Shown here: piece after piece, positions 6,512-13,998 of the stretch
Position numbering within the stretch: position 1 is the stretch's first letter
Layout: each line of letters opens with the position of its first letter
Assembly (NCBI GenBank): GCA_012838875.1
Contig: DUOL01000047.1
Span: forward strand, 1-15,783
Length of the DNA stretch: 15,783 nt
DNA from: Bacteroidales bacterium
GTDB taxonomy: Bacteria > Bacteroidota > Bacteroidia > Bacteroidales > WCHB1-69
Reading direction: 5' to 3'
Notes under the pieces: generated by a model
The model's input: the letters and a program-made list of their open reading frames with translations, nothing else
Told to the model about the DNA's origin: nothing
The model's database searches: none
Position numbers and translations under genes: made by a program

Positions 6512-9115
6512 ATGAAACAGAGCTCTATTCTACTTATACTCTTACCGTTTTTGCTTATTTTTCAGGGTCAAGCACAAATTTATGATGATTTTTCGGGTAA
6601 CGGTTTTAATCTTTCTCCGCATTGGCACGGAGATGTTGAAAATTTTTGCATTACGCCAAATTATGAATTACAGTTAAATAGCTCATCAGCAGGCAATTCG
6701 GCACTTTGGATAGAAACGGACAATGAGGGAGAAAATTTAGAATGGAGATTTAGAATCAAAATGGAGTTTAGCCCATCGGCTAACAATTTCACAAAATTTT
6801 ATTTGCTTTGTGACAGTAATAATTTGTACGCCGACACGAAACGAGCATATTTTTTACAATTTGGAGAAAACGGTTCCAATGACGCTATCGAACTTTTTTA
6901 TGAAAGCCCTTACGGAAACATCTCTATTTGTCGCGGAAACAACGGCATTATTGCTTCAGCGTTCCAATTAGATGTTAAAGTAACAAAAGATAGGAATAAT
7001 AATTGGCAAATCTTTATTTCAGAAGCCCTTGACGGGAACTATCATTTAGACTCATACGGATATTCCGACTCAACAATATATTATCATTCCATTGGATTTC
7101 TTTGTCAATATACAACTTCAAACAAAAATAAGTTCATCTTCGATGACATCTATTTCGGTCCGCCGTGGATTGATACCATCGCACCGAAAATAATGAGTAT
7201 TGAACAAGGCGATGATTATTGTCAGGTCAAAATTAAATTCAGTGAGAAAATAAATAGACAAACAGCCTTACAACTAAGCAATTACACAATCGAAGAGAGC
7301 GGAGAAATAGCTATTGCATGTCAAATAACCACGCCCTCGTATGATGAAGTGATATTAACCTTTCCGTCAAAATTCAAAAACAAACGCCTTTACCATTTAC
7401 ACGTAGAGAATATTACGGATAATTTCGGCAATAAAATGGAGAATATCACCTTCCCATTTTCATTCTTTGTTATCGAAAGAAACGAAGTCCTCATTCATGA
7501 AATCATGGCTGACCCGTTCCCTACCGTAGGTTTACCTCCGGTAGAATACGTTGAACTATTCAACCGTCTTGATACGGATTTACTATTGTCAGGGTGGCAT
7601 TTTCAATATGGAACGACCAAACGTCTCATTCCTGATTTCAAAATTGAGAAAAAAGGGTTTGCCGTTTTGGTGCCAATGGCAAGTAGCAGTCAATTTGGTA
7701 ACACAATAAATATAGTTCCGCTTTCAATGCTAAATATCGTAGACGCAGGTCAGCCTCTTACATTATTTAATCAATATGATGAAATTATTCACTACATCAA
7801 TTTCAGTAAAAAATGGCACGACCCGCCCTATAAATCTGGCGGCGGTTGGTCGTTAGAAATGGCAGATCCTGACAATCCTTGCACGGGAAAAGAGAATTGG
7901 AAATCTTCGTGTAACGAGAGAGGTGGAACACCGGGAGAAGAAAATTCAATCCTAACGAGTAATCCCGACGTAACTAATCCGAAAATTGTAAAAGTCGTTG
8001 TCGTAGACTCCTTAACAATAAAGGTGTTTTTTTCTGAAACTATTTTAATGAATTATGAAAAGGCGTTGCGACTATTTGAAGAAGACGGAGATTTAGAAAT
8101 TGAGTCGGTGGAAGAAGTGCCGCCGGAGCATCAATCATTACATATTAGATTTCAACAACCAATGCGTACCAACACTATTTACACTTTATGGTTGCGGGAC
8201 ACTATTTGTGACTGCACAGGATTAGCTGTTCATCAAGGAGAAGCATGGCAATTCGGGCTACCGCAAAAAGCGGAAAAGAGAGATTTAATAGTTAATGAGG
8301 TTTTGAGTAATCCTTATGGAAATACAGACGCTGACTTTGTTGAGATTTACAATCGTTCAGATAAGATTATAGACCTTAAAACCGTAAGGATTGGTTCCGG
8401 AGGCACGCACTTTCCCGACAAATCGGTAATTATCTGTGCGGAAGGCTACAATCTATTTCCAAAGACACATTTAGCCATTTGCAAAAATCCCTCGTTAACA
8501 GCCTCGCAATATATCTGCCCTTATCCCGAACAACTGCTTGGTAACGACTCGCTGCCCAATTTTGCAAATAGTTTCGGGGTTGTCCACTTAACAGATTTAA
8601 CGTATAATGAAATAGATAAGTTTAATTACGATGAAACGATGCACTATGCTTTATTACAATCGGTAGACGGTGTTTCATTGGAACGCATAAATTATAATGG
8701 AGAGACACAAAACAGAAACAACTGGAAATCAGCTGCCATGAGTGCGGGATTTGCTACACCGGGCTATGTCAATTCGCAATATTCTCAAATAATAGAAGAG
8801 GATAAAATAATCACCATTTTTCCTGAAGTTTTTTCGCCTGATAATGACGGATTTGACGATTTCACTCAAATAAGTTGCTCATTTCCCGAATCTGAAAATC
8901 GAGTTCTGTTGCAAATCTTAGACGAGCACGGAAATTTAGTTAAAACGCTGGCTAACAATCAAATATGCACTTTTAAAGAGACCTTCATTTGGGATGGAAC
9001 TACGGATAAGAATCGGAAAGCGCCGCCGAATCTATATCTTGTCAGATTGCAATATTGGAATTTAAACGGTAAAGCCAAACACAAACATGCTGCGGTAGGT
9101 CTTGTTGAAAGATGA
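6512..9115 (+). CDS. Secreted lamin-tail-domain protein with a C-terminal CHU_C/FlgD-like domain
   Basis: This 867-residue exported protein has a clear signal peptide with likely cleavage after GQA (about residue 21). Residues 22-220 form a beta-rich region resembling a lectin-like fold, including IYDDFSGN and FDDIYFG. An Ig-like Big_5-type domain (about 224-320) precedes a lamin-tail domain (about 324-476, VLIHEIMADPFP and YVELFNR). A second Ig-like domain (about 488-583) precedes a second lamin-tail domain (about 590-752, LIVNEVLSNPYG and FVEIYNRSD). The C-terminal module (about 769-867) contains VFSPDNDGFDDF and IWDG, as in CHU_C or FlgD-Ig domains. These suggest export and surface attachment, possibly by T9SS, since such domains can act as sorting signals. 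No catalytic motif was seen; an adhesive or structural role is a guess. Confidence 0.85.
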   Translation: MKQSSILLILLPFLLIFQGQAQIYDDFSGNGFNLSPHWHGDVENFCITPNYELQLNSSSAGNSALWIETDNEGENLEWRFRIKMEFSPSANNFTKFYLLCDSNNLYADTKRAYFLQFGENGSNDAIELFYESPYGNISICRGNNGIIASAFQLDVKVTKDRNNNWQIFISEALDGNYHLDSYGYSDSTIYYHSIGFLCQYTTSNKNKFIFDDIYFGPPWIDTIAPKIMSIEQGDDYCQVKIKFSEKINRQTALQLSNYTIEESGEIAIACQITTPSYDEVILTFPSKFKNKRLYHLHVENITDNFGNKMENITFPFSFFVIERNEVLIHEIMADPFPTVGLPPVEYVELFNRLDTDLLLSGWHFQYGTTKRLIPDFKIEKKGFAVLVPMASSSQFGNTINIVPLSMLNIVDAGQPLTLFNQYDEIIHYINFSKKWHDPPYKSGGGWSLEMADPDNPCTGKENWKSSCNERGGTPGEENSILTSNPDVTNPKIVKVVVVDSLTIKVFFSETILMNYEKALRLFEEDGDLEIESVEEVPPEHQSLHIRFQQPMRTNTIYTLWLRDTICDCTGLAVHQGEAWQFGLPQKAEKRDLIVNEVLSNPYGNTDADFVEIYNRSDKIIDLKTVRIGSGGTHFPDKSVIICAEGYNLFPKTHLAICKNPSLTASQYICPYPEQLLGNDSLPNFANSFGVVHLTDLTYNEIDKFNYDETMHYALLQSVDGVSLERINYNGETQNRNNWKSAAMSAGFATPGYVNSQYSQIIEEDKIITIFPEVFSPDNDGFDDFTQISCSFPESENRVLLQILDEHGNLVKTLANNQICTFKETFIWDGTTDKNRKAPPNLYLVRLQYWNLNGKAKHKHAAVGLVER

Positions 9116-9165
9116 AAAACAACCTTATAAACTCTTAACTATTATTAACGTTTTTTTCGCACAAG

Positions 9166-9196
9166 TTTGTTAATTGAGCTTTTTATACTAACTTTG
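9166..9196 (+). promoter_or_regulatory. Promoter of the small membrane protein/yigZ pair
   Basis: TTTG (9166-9169), exactly 19 bases, then TAACTTTG (9189-9196) followed by C is a full match to the Bacteroidota housekeeping promoter. The predicted transcription start is near 9203. That places an upstream in-frame ATG at 9198 outside the transcript and leaves the ATG at 9217 as the first start codon. Confidence 0.75.
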
Positions 9197-9216
9197 CATG
9201 AAATTTTGTAATAGAG

Positions 9217-9339
9217 ATGCTTACCGGAATTATTGTTACGTCCTTTGTCAAAAAAATGTCGGTTTTTATTTCAATTCTTCTTGGAATGGGAGTACTAATT
9301 CCTGTATTTCTTACACTAACACCTTTAAATTTGAGATAA
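9217..9339 (+). CDS. Predicted 40-residue membrane protein coupled to yigZ
   Basis: This short reading frame begins at the first ATG after the strong promoter at 9166-9196. It encodes 40 residues: a short N-terminal part (MLTGIIVTSFVKK), one hydrophobic helix of about 20 residues (about 15-34), and a polar end (TPLNLR). The two lysines before the helix suggest an N-in orientation. Its stop codon shares a base with the yigZ start (TAATG at 9337-9341), the arrangement expected for translational coupling. I do not recognise the sequence. It could be a genuine small membrane protein or a leader peptide that controls yigZ. The promoter position and the exact overlap favour translation; the small size limits certainty. 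Confidence 0.5.
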   Translation: MLTGIIVTSFVKKMSVFISILLGMGVLIPVFLTLTPLNLR

Positions 9340-9938
9340 TGTTTGATGATACATATAAGACGGTACAACATGAATCGGAAGGTTATTACCGAGAAAAAGG
9401 AAGTAAATTTATTGCCAAGCTATTTCCCGTGGAGAGCGAGGCGGAGATAAAAAATAAGCTATCCGATTTACGTAAACAGTATCATGATGCTCGCCATCAT
9501 TGCTATGCTTATATTTTAGGAGCCGACAAATTAACCTATCGTATCAATGATGACGGTGAGCCGTCTGGCACGGCGGGGCGTCCTATTTACGGACAACTTT
9601 TATCAAACGACATTACGAACGTGTTAGTCGTTGTCATTCGCTATTTTGGAGGCACGAAATTAGGTGTCAGCGGCTTGATTAATGCTTACAAAACCGCCAC
9701 TAAAGACGCTATAGAAAAAAATATAATTATCGAAAAATTCATTCAAGAAAAATATCAAATCCACTTCCCGCACGAAGCAATGAATCAAGTAATGAGGATT
9801 TTAAAACGAGACTCCGTTGAAATATTAAATCACGAATTTCAAGATTCAAATATTATTACATTCCAAGTACGAAAAAGTGAAGCTGACGAAATTATCTCAC
9901 AACTAAAAAAAATCGACAATTTATCGGTAAAATTTTAA
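9339..9938 (+). CDS. yigZ: YigZ/IMPACT family protein
   Basis: This 199-residue protein belongs to the UPF0029/IMPACT family. The N-terminal domain (about 10-125) has the family signature DDGEPSGTAGRP (71-82) together with DARHHCYAYILG and VIRYFGGTKLGVSGLI. A C-terminal ferredoxin-like domain (about 137-199, DUF1949 position) follows. Eukaryotic IMPACT regulates GCN2; the bacterial function is not settled. I chose the ATG at 9339 because the protein then has the usual family length and begins just before the conserved domain. A longer in-frame version from 9198 would add 47 unconserved residues and would begin upstream of the predicted transcription start. It follows the 40-residue frame by a one-base overlap. 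Confidence 0.93.
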   Translation: MFDDTYKTVQHESEGYYREKGSKFIAKLFPVESEAEIKNKLSDLRKQYHDARHHCYAYILGADKLTYRINDDGEPSGTAGRPIYGQLLSNDITNVLVVVIRYFGGTKLGVSGLINAYKTATKDAIEKNIIIEKFIQEKYQIHFPHEAMNQVMRILKRDSVEILNHEFQDSNIITFQVRKSEADEIISQLKKIDNLSVKF

Positions 9939-10087
9939 AAATAATAATTATAGTAAAAAATTAAGTATGAGTAATTTAATTAAAAATCTCATAGAAATTT
10001 TTTAAATAAAGCACATTACATGTTTTTTGAATTGAAAAAACTACTATTTTTATCGAAAAATATTAAAGAAATTAAAATTTTGACATT

Positions 10088-10933
10088 ATGAAAAATATTA
10101 TTGTTGGAATCGATTTTTCCGCCTCATCGCTAAATGCTTTAAAGCATGCTATCGCAATTTCGATTAAGACGCATGGTCGCTTACATTTAGTATGGGTTAA
10201 AACGCCTAGCTTTACGAATAAAGTTAGTAGAGAGCAGATGAAAAAAGCAATGCAAAAAGTGCAAAAAGCCCTTGACGACTTAATTGTTGAAACCAAACGT
10301 GAAGTGCCGAAAAATGAAGTTTTAAGTGTAATTCTTGATGGAAAAACCTCAACCGAATTGACAAAATATGCTGCAAACTTTGCGGAGTCAATTATTGTCA
10401 TTGGAACTCACGGTATGTCTGGACAAGATGTGTTTGCAGGAAGTAATGCTATGAAAGCTGTTGGTTTAACCACCGTGCCTATTTTAATATTAAGAGAAGA
10501 TGTGAAAATTAATCGTGACTTAGTTCAAATTCTTGTTCCAATTGACTCAAGCTTCGAAACTTTACAAAAAATGAAGTTTGCAACTCGTATTGCCAAAGCT
10601 TTTGCCGCAAAAATTTTATTATTAGGACTTAACAATCCGCCAAGTGCAGAGATTAAACATACAATTACCGTTCAACTGCAACATGCAAGTACCATGTGTA
10701 AAGACGCTAAAATTCGTCATGCCGTTACGGCTGTTGATGTAACGGGAAATGCCACTGAAGCGATTATCAATTATGCACAAGATAAAGATATTAATCTCAT
10801 TATCGTTATGCGAGAAGAAGAAGATGATTTTTCAAACTTCTGGGTAGGAAGTGACACCCGTAGAATGGTAAACACATCTCCTATGCCAATAGTTGTCATT
10901 CCTAATGTTAATTATTTTGCTGTATCTAAATAA
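10088..10933 (+). CDS. Universal stress protein, two tandem Usp domains
   Basis: This 281-residue cytoplasmic protein has two Usp (HUP-superfamily) domains. Domain 1 (about 1-137) opens with IIVGIDFSASS and has an ATP-binding loop GTHGMSG...GSNA (107-121). The stretch between the second Gly and GS is 8 residues, whereas the classical G-2x-G-9x-G(S/T) motif has 9, so nucleotide binding is likely but slightly altered. Domain 2 (about 147-275) opens with ILVPIDSS; its loop reads VMREEEDDFSN..VGSDT and lacks the GxxG, so it probably does not bind ATP in the usual way. A single intact domain followed by a degenerate one is common in Bacteroidota Usp proteins. The dipeptidase gene follows after 28 bases and may be co-transcribed. 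Confidence 0.92.
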   Translation: MKNIIVGIDFSASSLNALKHAIAISIKTHGRLHLVWVKTPSFTNKVSREQMKKAMQKVQKALDDLIVETKREVPKNEVLSVILDGKTSTELTKYAANFAESIIVIGTHGMSGQDVFAGSNAMKAVGLTTVPILILREDVKINRDLVQILVPIDSSFETLQKMKFATRIAKAFAAKILLLGLNNPPSAEIKHTITVQLQHASTMCKDAKIRHAVTAVDVTGNATEAIINYAQDKDINLIIVMREEEDDFSNFWVGSDTRRMVNTSPMPIVVIPNVNYFAVSK

Positions 10934-10961
10934 AAAATATTATTAAAAAAAACAAAAACAG

Positions 10962-12716
10962 ATGAAAAAGAAAATTACAACCTTACTTTTTATTATCACC
11001 CTATCTATTAGCCCATTACTGTTATTTCCTTGCACCAATTTTATTATAACAAAAGGTGCTTCAAAAGACGGCTCAACGATGGTTACTTATGCTGCGGACT
11101 CACACACTTTGTACGGTGAACTGTACTATCGTCCTGCTGCTGACTATCCCGCCGGCACGCTCATGGATATTATTGAATGGGATTCAGGGGAAATAAAGGG
11201 GCAAATTCCACAAGTTGCTCATACCTACTCTGTTGTAGGAAATATAAATGAACATCAATTAGCAATCAGTGAAACGACATACGGCGGATTAGAAGAGCTC
11301 TCTGCTCCCAACGGGATTATCGATTACGGCTCATTGATTTACATAACTTTACAAAGAGCAAAAAATGCTCGTGAGGCTATCAAAACAATCGCTTTTTTAC
11401 TTGACAATTACGGATATTGCAGTAGCGGAGAGTCTTTTTCAATTATTGACCCTAACGAAGCATGGATATTTGAATTAATCGGAAAAGGAGAAGAAATGAA
11501 AGATGCTAAGGGAAAAACCGTGAAAGGCTGGACAAAAGGGGCGGTTTGGGTTGCACGAAGAATTCCTGATGGCTATATTTCAGGACATGCTAATCAAGCA
11601 AGAATTACCACTTTCCCTCTCGCTAACGGCACCACTTCAATCACCTCAAAAGAGATAGATAAGGTCTTTTTACCCGAAATTGAGACGATATATTCCCACG
11701 ATGTTATCTCATTTGCTAAATTAAAAGGTTTATACCCGAAGGATGCAAAAGATGCTGATTTCAGTTTCAGCGACACCTACGCTCCGCTTGATTTTGGTGC
11801 GGCACGTTTTTGTGAAGCCCGTGTATGGATGGGCTTTTATCGCTGTAATCCTTCGCTAATGGCTCCGTATGAAAAATATGCTCGCGGCGAGGATTTAAAA
11901 AGCAAAGAGAAAATGCCTCTTTGGATAAAACCCGACCATCTATTGAGCGTGCAAGACGTTATGGAGCTTATGCGCGACCATTATGAAGGTTCATCAATGG
12001 ATATGACAAAAGATATCGGAGCCGGACCGTATGCTTGTCCCTATCGTTGGCGACCGATGACTTGGTCTTATAAAGGGAAGAATTATATACACGAGCGTGC
12101 CACGGCTACGCACCAAACGGGCTTTTCCTTTGTTGCTCAAGCCCGTAGCGGCTTGCCGGATAAATTCGGCGGTATTTTATGGTTTGGCGTAGATGACGCC
12201 GCAAGCTCTTGCTATGCACCTATTTTCTGTGGAATTAACGAAATTCCCGAACAGATTAAGGAAGGAAACGGCTCCATGGTGGAATACTCCCCTACCGCCG
12301 CTTTCTGGATTTTTACTAAGGTTAGTCAATTTGCCTACACCCGCTACAAAGATATGATTGTGCCTATTAAGGCTAAACAACGCGAATTGGAGTCGAAATG
12401 GGTTACCGAAATCAATAATATGCAGCAAGATATGCTGAGTATGTTTAAGAATAACCCGCAACAAGCTCAACGAGTGCTAAATAATTATTCTAAAAATGCT
12501 GTTAAAGAAATGTGTGACGCTTGGGATAACCTTTTCATCTATCTTTTAGTAAAATATCACGATGGCAATGTCAAGAAAGAAAAGGACGGGAAATTTGAGG
12601 TTACTAACGGGGTAATCCCGCATTGCGTGTTCCCGGAGCAGCCTAACTATCCCGAAAGATGGTATGAGATAATCGTTAACGACTGCGGGAGCAATATTAT
12701 TGAACCGGGTCAATAG
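10962..12716 (+). CDS. C69 family dipeptidase (PepD-like Ntn hydrolase)
   Basis: This 584-residue exported peptidase belongs to family C69. The family cleaves dipeptides with an N-terminal cysteine as nucleophile. A hydrophobic signal (about 5-22) is followed directly by CTNFIITKGASKDGSTMVTYAADS-type sequence starting at Cys24, so maturation should expose Cys24 as the new N-terminus. The residue before it is Pro and the context LFPC is not a lipobox, which points to self-processing or to cleavage slightly earlier followed by trimming. Other family landmarks are SVVGNINEHQLAISETTYGG and GEAWIFELIGKG-like NEAWIFELIGKG. Location is probably periplasmic. It follows the Usp gene by 28 bases and is closed by the hairpin terminator at 12750-12786. 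Confidence 0.93.
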   Translation: MKKKITTLLFIITLSISPLLLFPCTNFIITKGASKDGSTMVTYAADSHTLYGELYYRPAADYPAGTLMDIIEWDSGEIKGQIPQVAHTYSVVGNINEHQLAISETTYGGLEELSAPNGIIDYGSLIYITLQRAKNAREAIKTIAFLLDNYGYCSSGESFSIIDPNEAWIFELIGKGEEMKDAKGKTVKGWTKGAVWVARRIPDGYISGHANQARITTFPLANGTTSITSKEIDKVFLPEIETIYSHDVISFAKLKGLYPKDAKDADFSFSDTYAPLDFGAARFCEARVWMGFYRCNPSLMAPYEKYARGEDLKSKEKMPLWIKPDHLLSVQDVMELMRDHYEGSSMDMTKDIGAGPYACPYRWRPMTWSYKGKNYIHERATATHQTGFSFVAQARSGLPDKFGGILWFGVDDAASSCYAPIFCGINEIPEQIKEGNGSMVEYSPTAAFWIFTKVSQFAYTRYKDMIVPIKAKQRELESKWVTEINNMQQDMLSMFKNNPQQAQRVLNNYSKNAVKEMCDAWDNLFIYLLVKYHDGNVKKEKDGKFEVTNGVIPHCVFPEQPNYPERWYEIIVNDCGSNIIEPGQ

Positions 12717-12749
12717 CATAAAAAAACAACCACATAAATTTAAAACTAT

Positions 12750-12786
12750 AATTTCGGGGCATCCAAAAGATGTTCCGAAATTTTTT
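12750..12786 (+). terminator. Intrinsic terminator of the dipeptidase gene
   Basis: AATTTCGGGGCATC (12750-12763) pairs with GATGTTCCGAAATT (12769-12782) to give a 14-bp stem with two G-U pairs and a CAAAA loop, running into six T residues. It lies 33 bases after the stop codon. Confidence 0.88.
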
Positions 12787-12806
12787 AATAATCATATTTT
12801 TAATTA

Positions 12807-12972
12807 GGGCGTGCCCCGTTCGCTGCCGCTCACGGGTCGGTCTTCGGTTCCAAGTCCGCAGCCGTTAGCCGTGGGGTCGCAAAGCGGCAAAAAGAGCTTA
12901 CAAGCTCGCTTTTTTGCCGCCGCGTCCCCAGCGGCTTACGGCTTTGCGGGCTTTCCACCTGCGCCCTCACGC
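12807..12972 (+). repeat. GC-rich intergenic repeat, copy B (complete)
   Basis: This GC-rich element of about 166 bases lies between convergent genes. It begins GGGCGTGCCCC and ends CCCTCACGC; similarity to the other copies fades about 20 bases further on. The left half matches copy A in reverse. Positions 12884-12960 match the reverse complement of 15701-15777 with four differences in 77 bases, the first 37 being identical. The centre is a long imperfect palindrome (12867-12937). A 64-codon open frame across it is without coding support. The begin and end motifs resemble a repeat type I have seen scattered in intergenic regions of other Bacteroidota genomes; I cannot confirm the relation here. 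Confidence 0.88.
12884..12920. terminator. Possible bidirectional terminator in the core of repeat B
   Basis: GCGGCAAAAA is followed by GAGCTTACAAGCTC, then GC and TTTTTTGCCGC. The inner GAGCT/AGCTC hairpin is flanked by an A-tract on the left and a T-tract on the right, so both strands show hairpin followed by T-run. The outer GCGGCAAAAA/TTTTTGCCGC arms also pair. The inner stem is only 5-6 bp, so termination strength is uncertain. The same 37 bases occur in reverse at 15741-15777. Confidence 0.4.
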
Positions 12973-13040
12973 AGCCAACTTGCTCGTAAAGAGCCATTTA
13001 GCTAAGGAAAACCTAAAATAAAACGATTTTAATCTCTCCC

Positions 13041-13943
13041 TTAATTTGCCGGATTTGTCGGCGCATCTTCAACCTTCACAAGTTCAACATCAAAAACCAA
13101 CGGCGTATATGGAGGAATAAAGCCTCCCGCTCCGTGCATACCGTAACCTAATGCCGAAGGAATAAGAAGTTGAGCCTTGCCGCCTTCTTTCATTTTCGCT
13201 ATCCCTTCATCCCAACCAGGAATAACTTGACCTGCTCCGAGAATTAATTGAATCGGATCTTTTCCTATCGAACTATCAAACACGTTTCCATCTAAAAATT
13301 TGCCTGTATAATGAACGGTAACAAGTTTTCCATTTTCCGCTTGTTTCCCTTTTCCTGCAAGTTTTTGGATATAATACAAACCGGATTCCGTAGGTTTTAC
13401 AGTAATCTTATTATCCGAAATATATTTCTTCATAATACTATCTTCAGCTTGTTGGAGTGCCTCCATTCTTACTCTTTCCTCTTCGGCTTGCTGTTCTTGG
13501 AACTTCTGAAATTCAGCTGCCGGTATTATCTTATTAATTTTAATATCTAAATAAACATCTCTATCTTCTGATGAAGGATTATATTTTTCAATACCAAAAT
13601 AGTAATGGAAAAAGGTGTCTATATTCAGAATAAAGGTAGCACTATCTCCAAGATGCATGGTTTTTAATACGTGATATAAATCTCCTTCAAAAAGTGATGC
13701 TCTAACGAGTAAATGCATCTGTTCATTATCAATGAATGTTGAATCTACGGCACGTAAGGTGTGCATAATCTCCACTAAATCTCCGTCTTTAACTTGCAAA
13801 GAATCTTTATTCTCTACATAAAATTTGTAATAATAACCGGCGTCATCCTTTTTAAAACCGCGATGTTTACCACAAGAAATAAAAATAAAAATTGCACCCA
13901 TAGCTATAGCTATCATTGAAAATTTGGTCCATTGTTTTTTCAT
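13041..13943 (-). CDS. FKBP-type peptidyl-prolyl isomerase lipoprotein
   Basis: This 300-residue lipoprotein has a signal with lipobox FISC (Cys24). Residues about 35-140 look like a degenerate FKBP-like domain (KDGDLVEIMHTLRAVDSTFI) without the active-site aromatics. A charged Gln/Glu-rich helix (about 142-178) links it to an intact FKBP domain (about 185-292). There all key positions are kept: Tyr212, Phe222-Asp223, Val240-Ile241, Trp244 (VIPGWDEG), Tyr267 and Phe284. It should catalyse cis-trans isomerisation of prolyl bonds in envelope proteins. I chose the ATG at 13943: a start at 14009 would overlap the upstream gene and put 22 extra residues before the signal peptide. The gap to the GldI-like gene is 55 bases, so they are probably in one operon. 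It converges with the dipeptidase gene. Confidence 0.92.
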   Translation of the reverse strand: MKKQWTKFSMIAIAMGAIFIFISCGKHRGFKKDDAGYYYKFYVENKDSLQVKDGDLVEIMHTLRAVDSTFIDNEQMHLLVRASLFEGDLYHVLKTMHLGDSATFILNIDTFFHYYFGIEKYNPSSEDRDVYLDIKINKIIPAAEFQKFQEQQAEEERVRMEALQQAEDSIMKKYISDNKITVKPTESGLYYIQKLAGKGKQAENGKLVTVHYTGKFLDGNVFDSSIGKDPIQLILGAGQVIPGWDEGIAKMKEGGKAQLLIPSALGYGMHGAGGFIPPYTPLVFDVELVKVEDAPTNPAN

Positions 13944-13998
13944 AATTTTAAATTTTAATTGTAATAAATGATTTATATATAACCTTATTAAATAAGCT

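Noticed and set aside
9198..9338. A 47-residue N-terminal extension of YigZ
   Set aside because: The ATG at 9198 is upstream of the predicted transcription start, the added residues do not resemble the family, and the region is better explained by the 40-residue frame in another phase.
9183..9371. Minus-strand 62-codon frame opposite the yigZ start
   Set aside because: It is antisense to the promoter and the start of yigZ, with no promoter or family resemblance of its own.
10026..10052. Possible promoter before the universal stress gene (TTTG then TATTTTTA)
   Set aside because: The spacer is only 15 bases and the -7 box ends in A instead of G; in such AT-rich DNA this is not convincing.
12811..13005. 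A 64-codon plus-strand open frame in GC-rich DNA
   Set aside because: It lies almost wholly inside the repeat, starts within its GGGCGTGCCCC end and has a Pro/Ser/Ala-rich translation dictated by GC content. Stops are rare there only because of base composition.
13984..13996. Palindrome CTTATTAAATAAG between the two FKBP genes
   Set aside because: It is short, weak and without a T-run, so it is unlikely to be a terminator.
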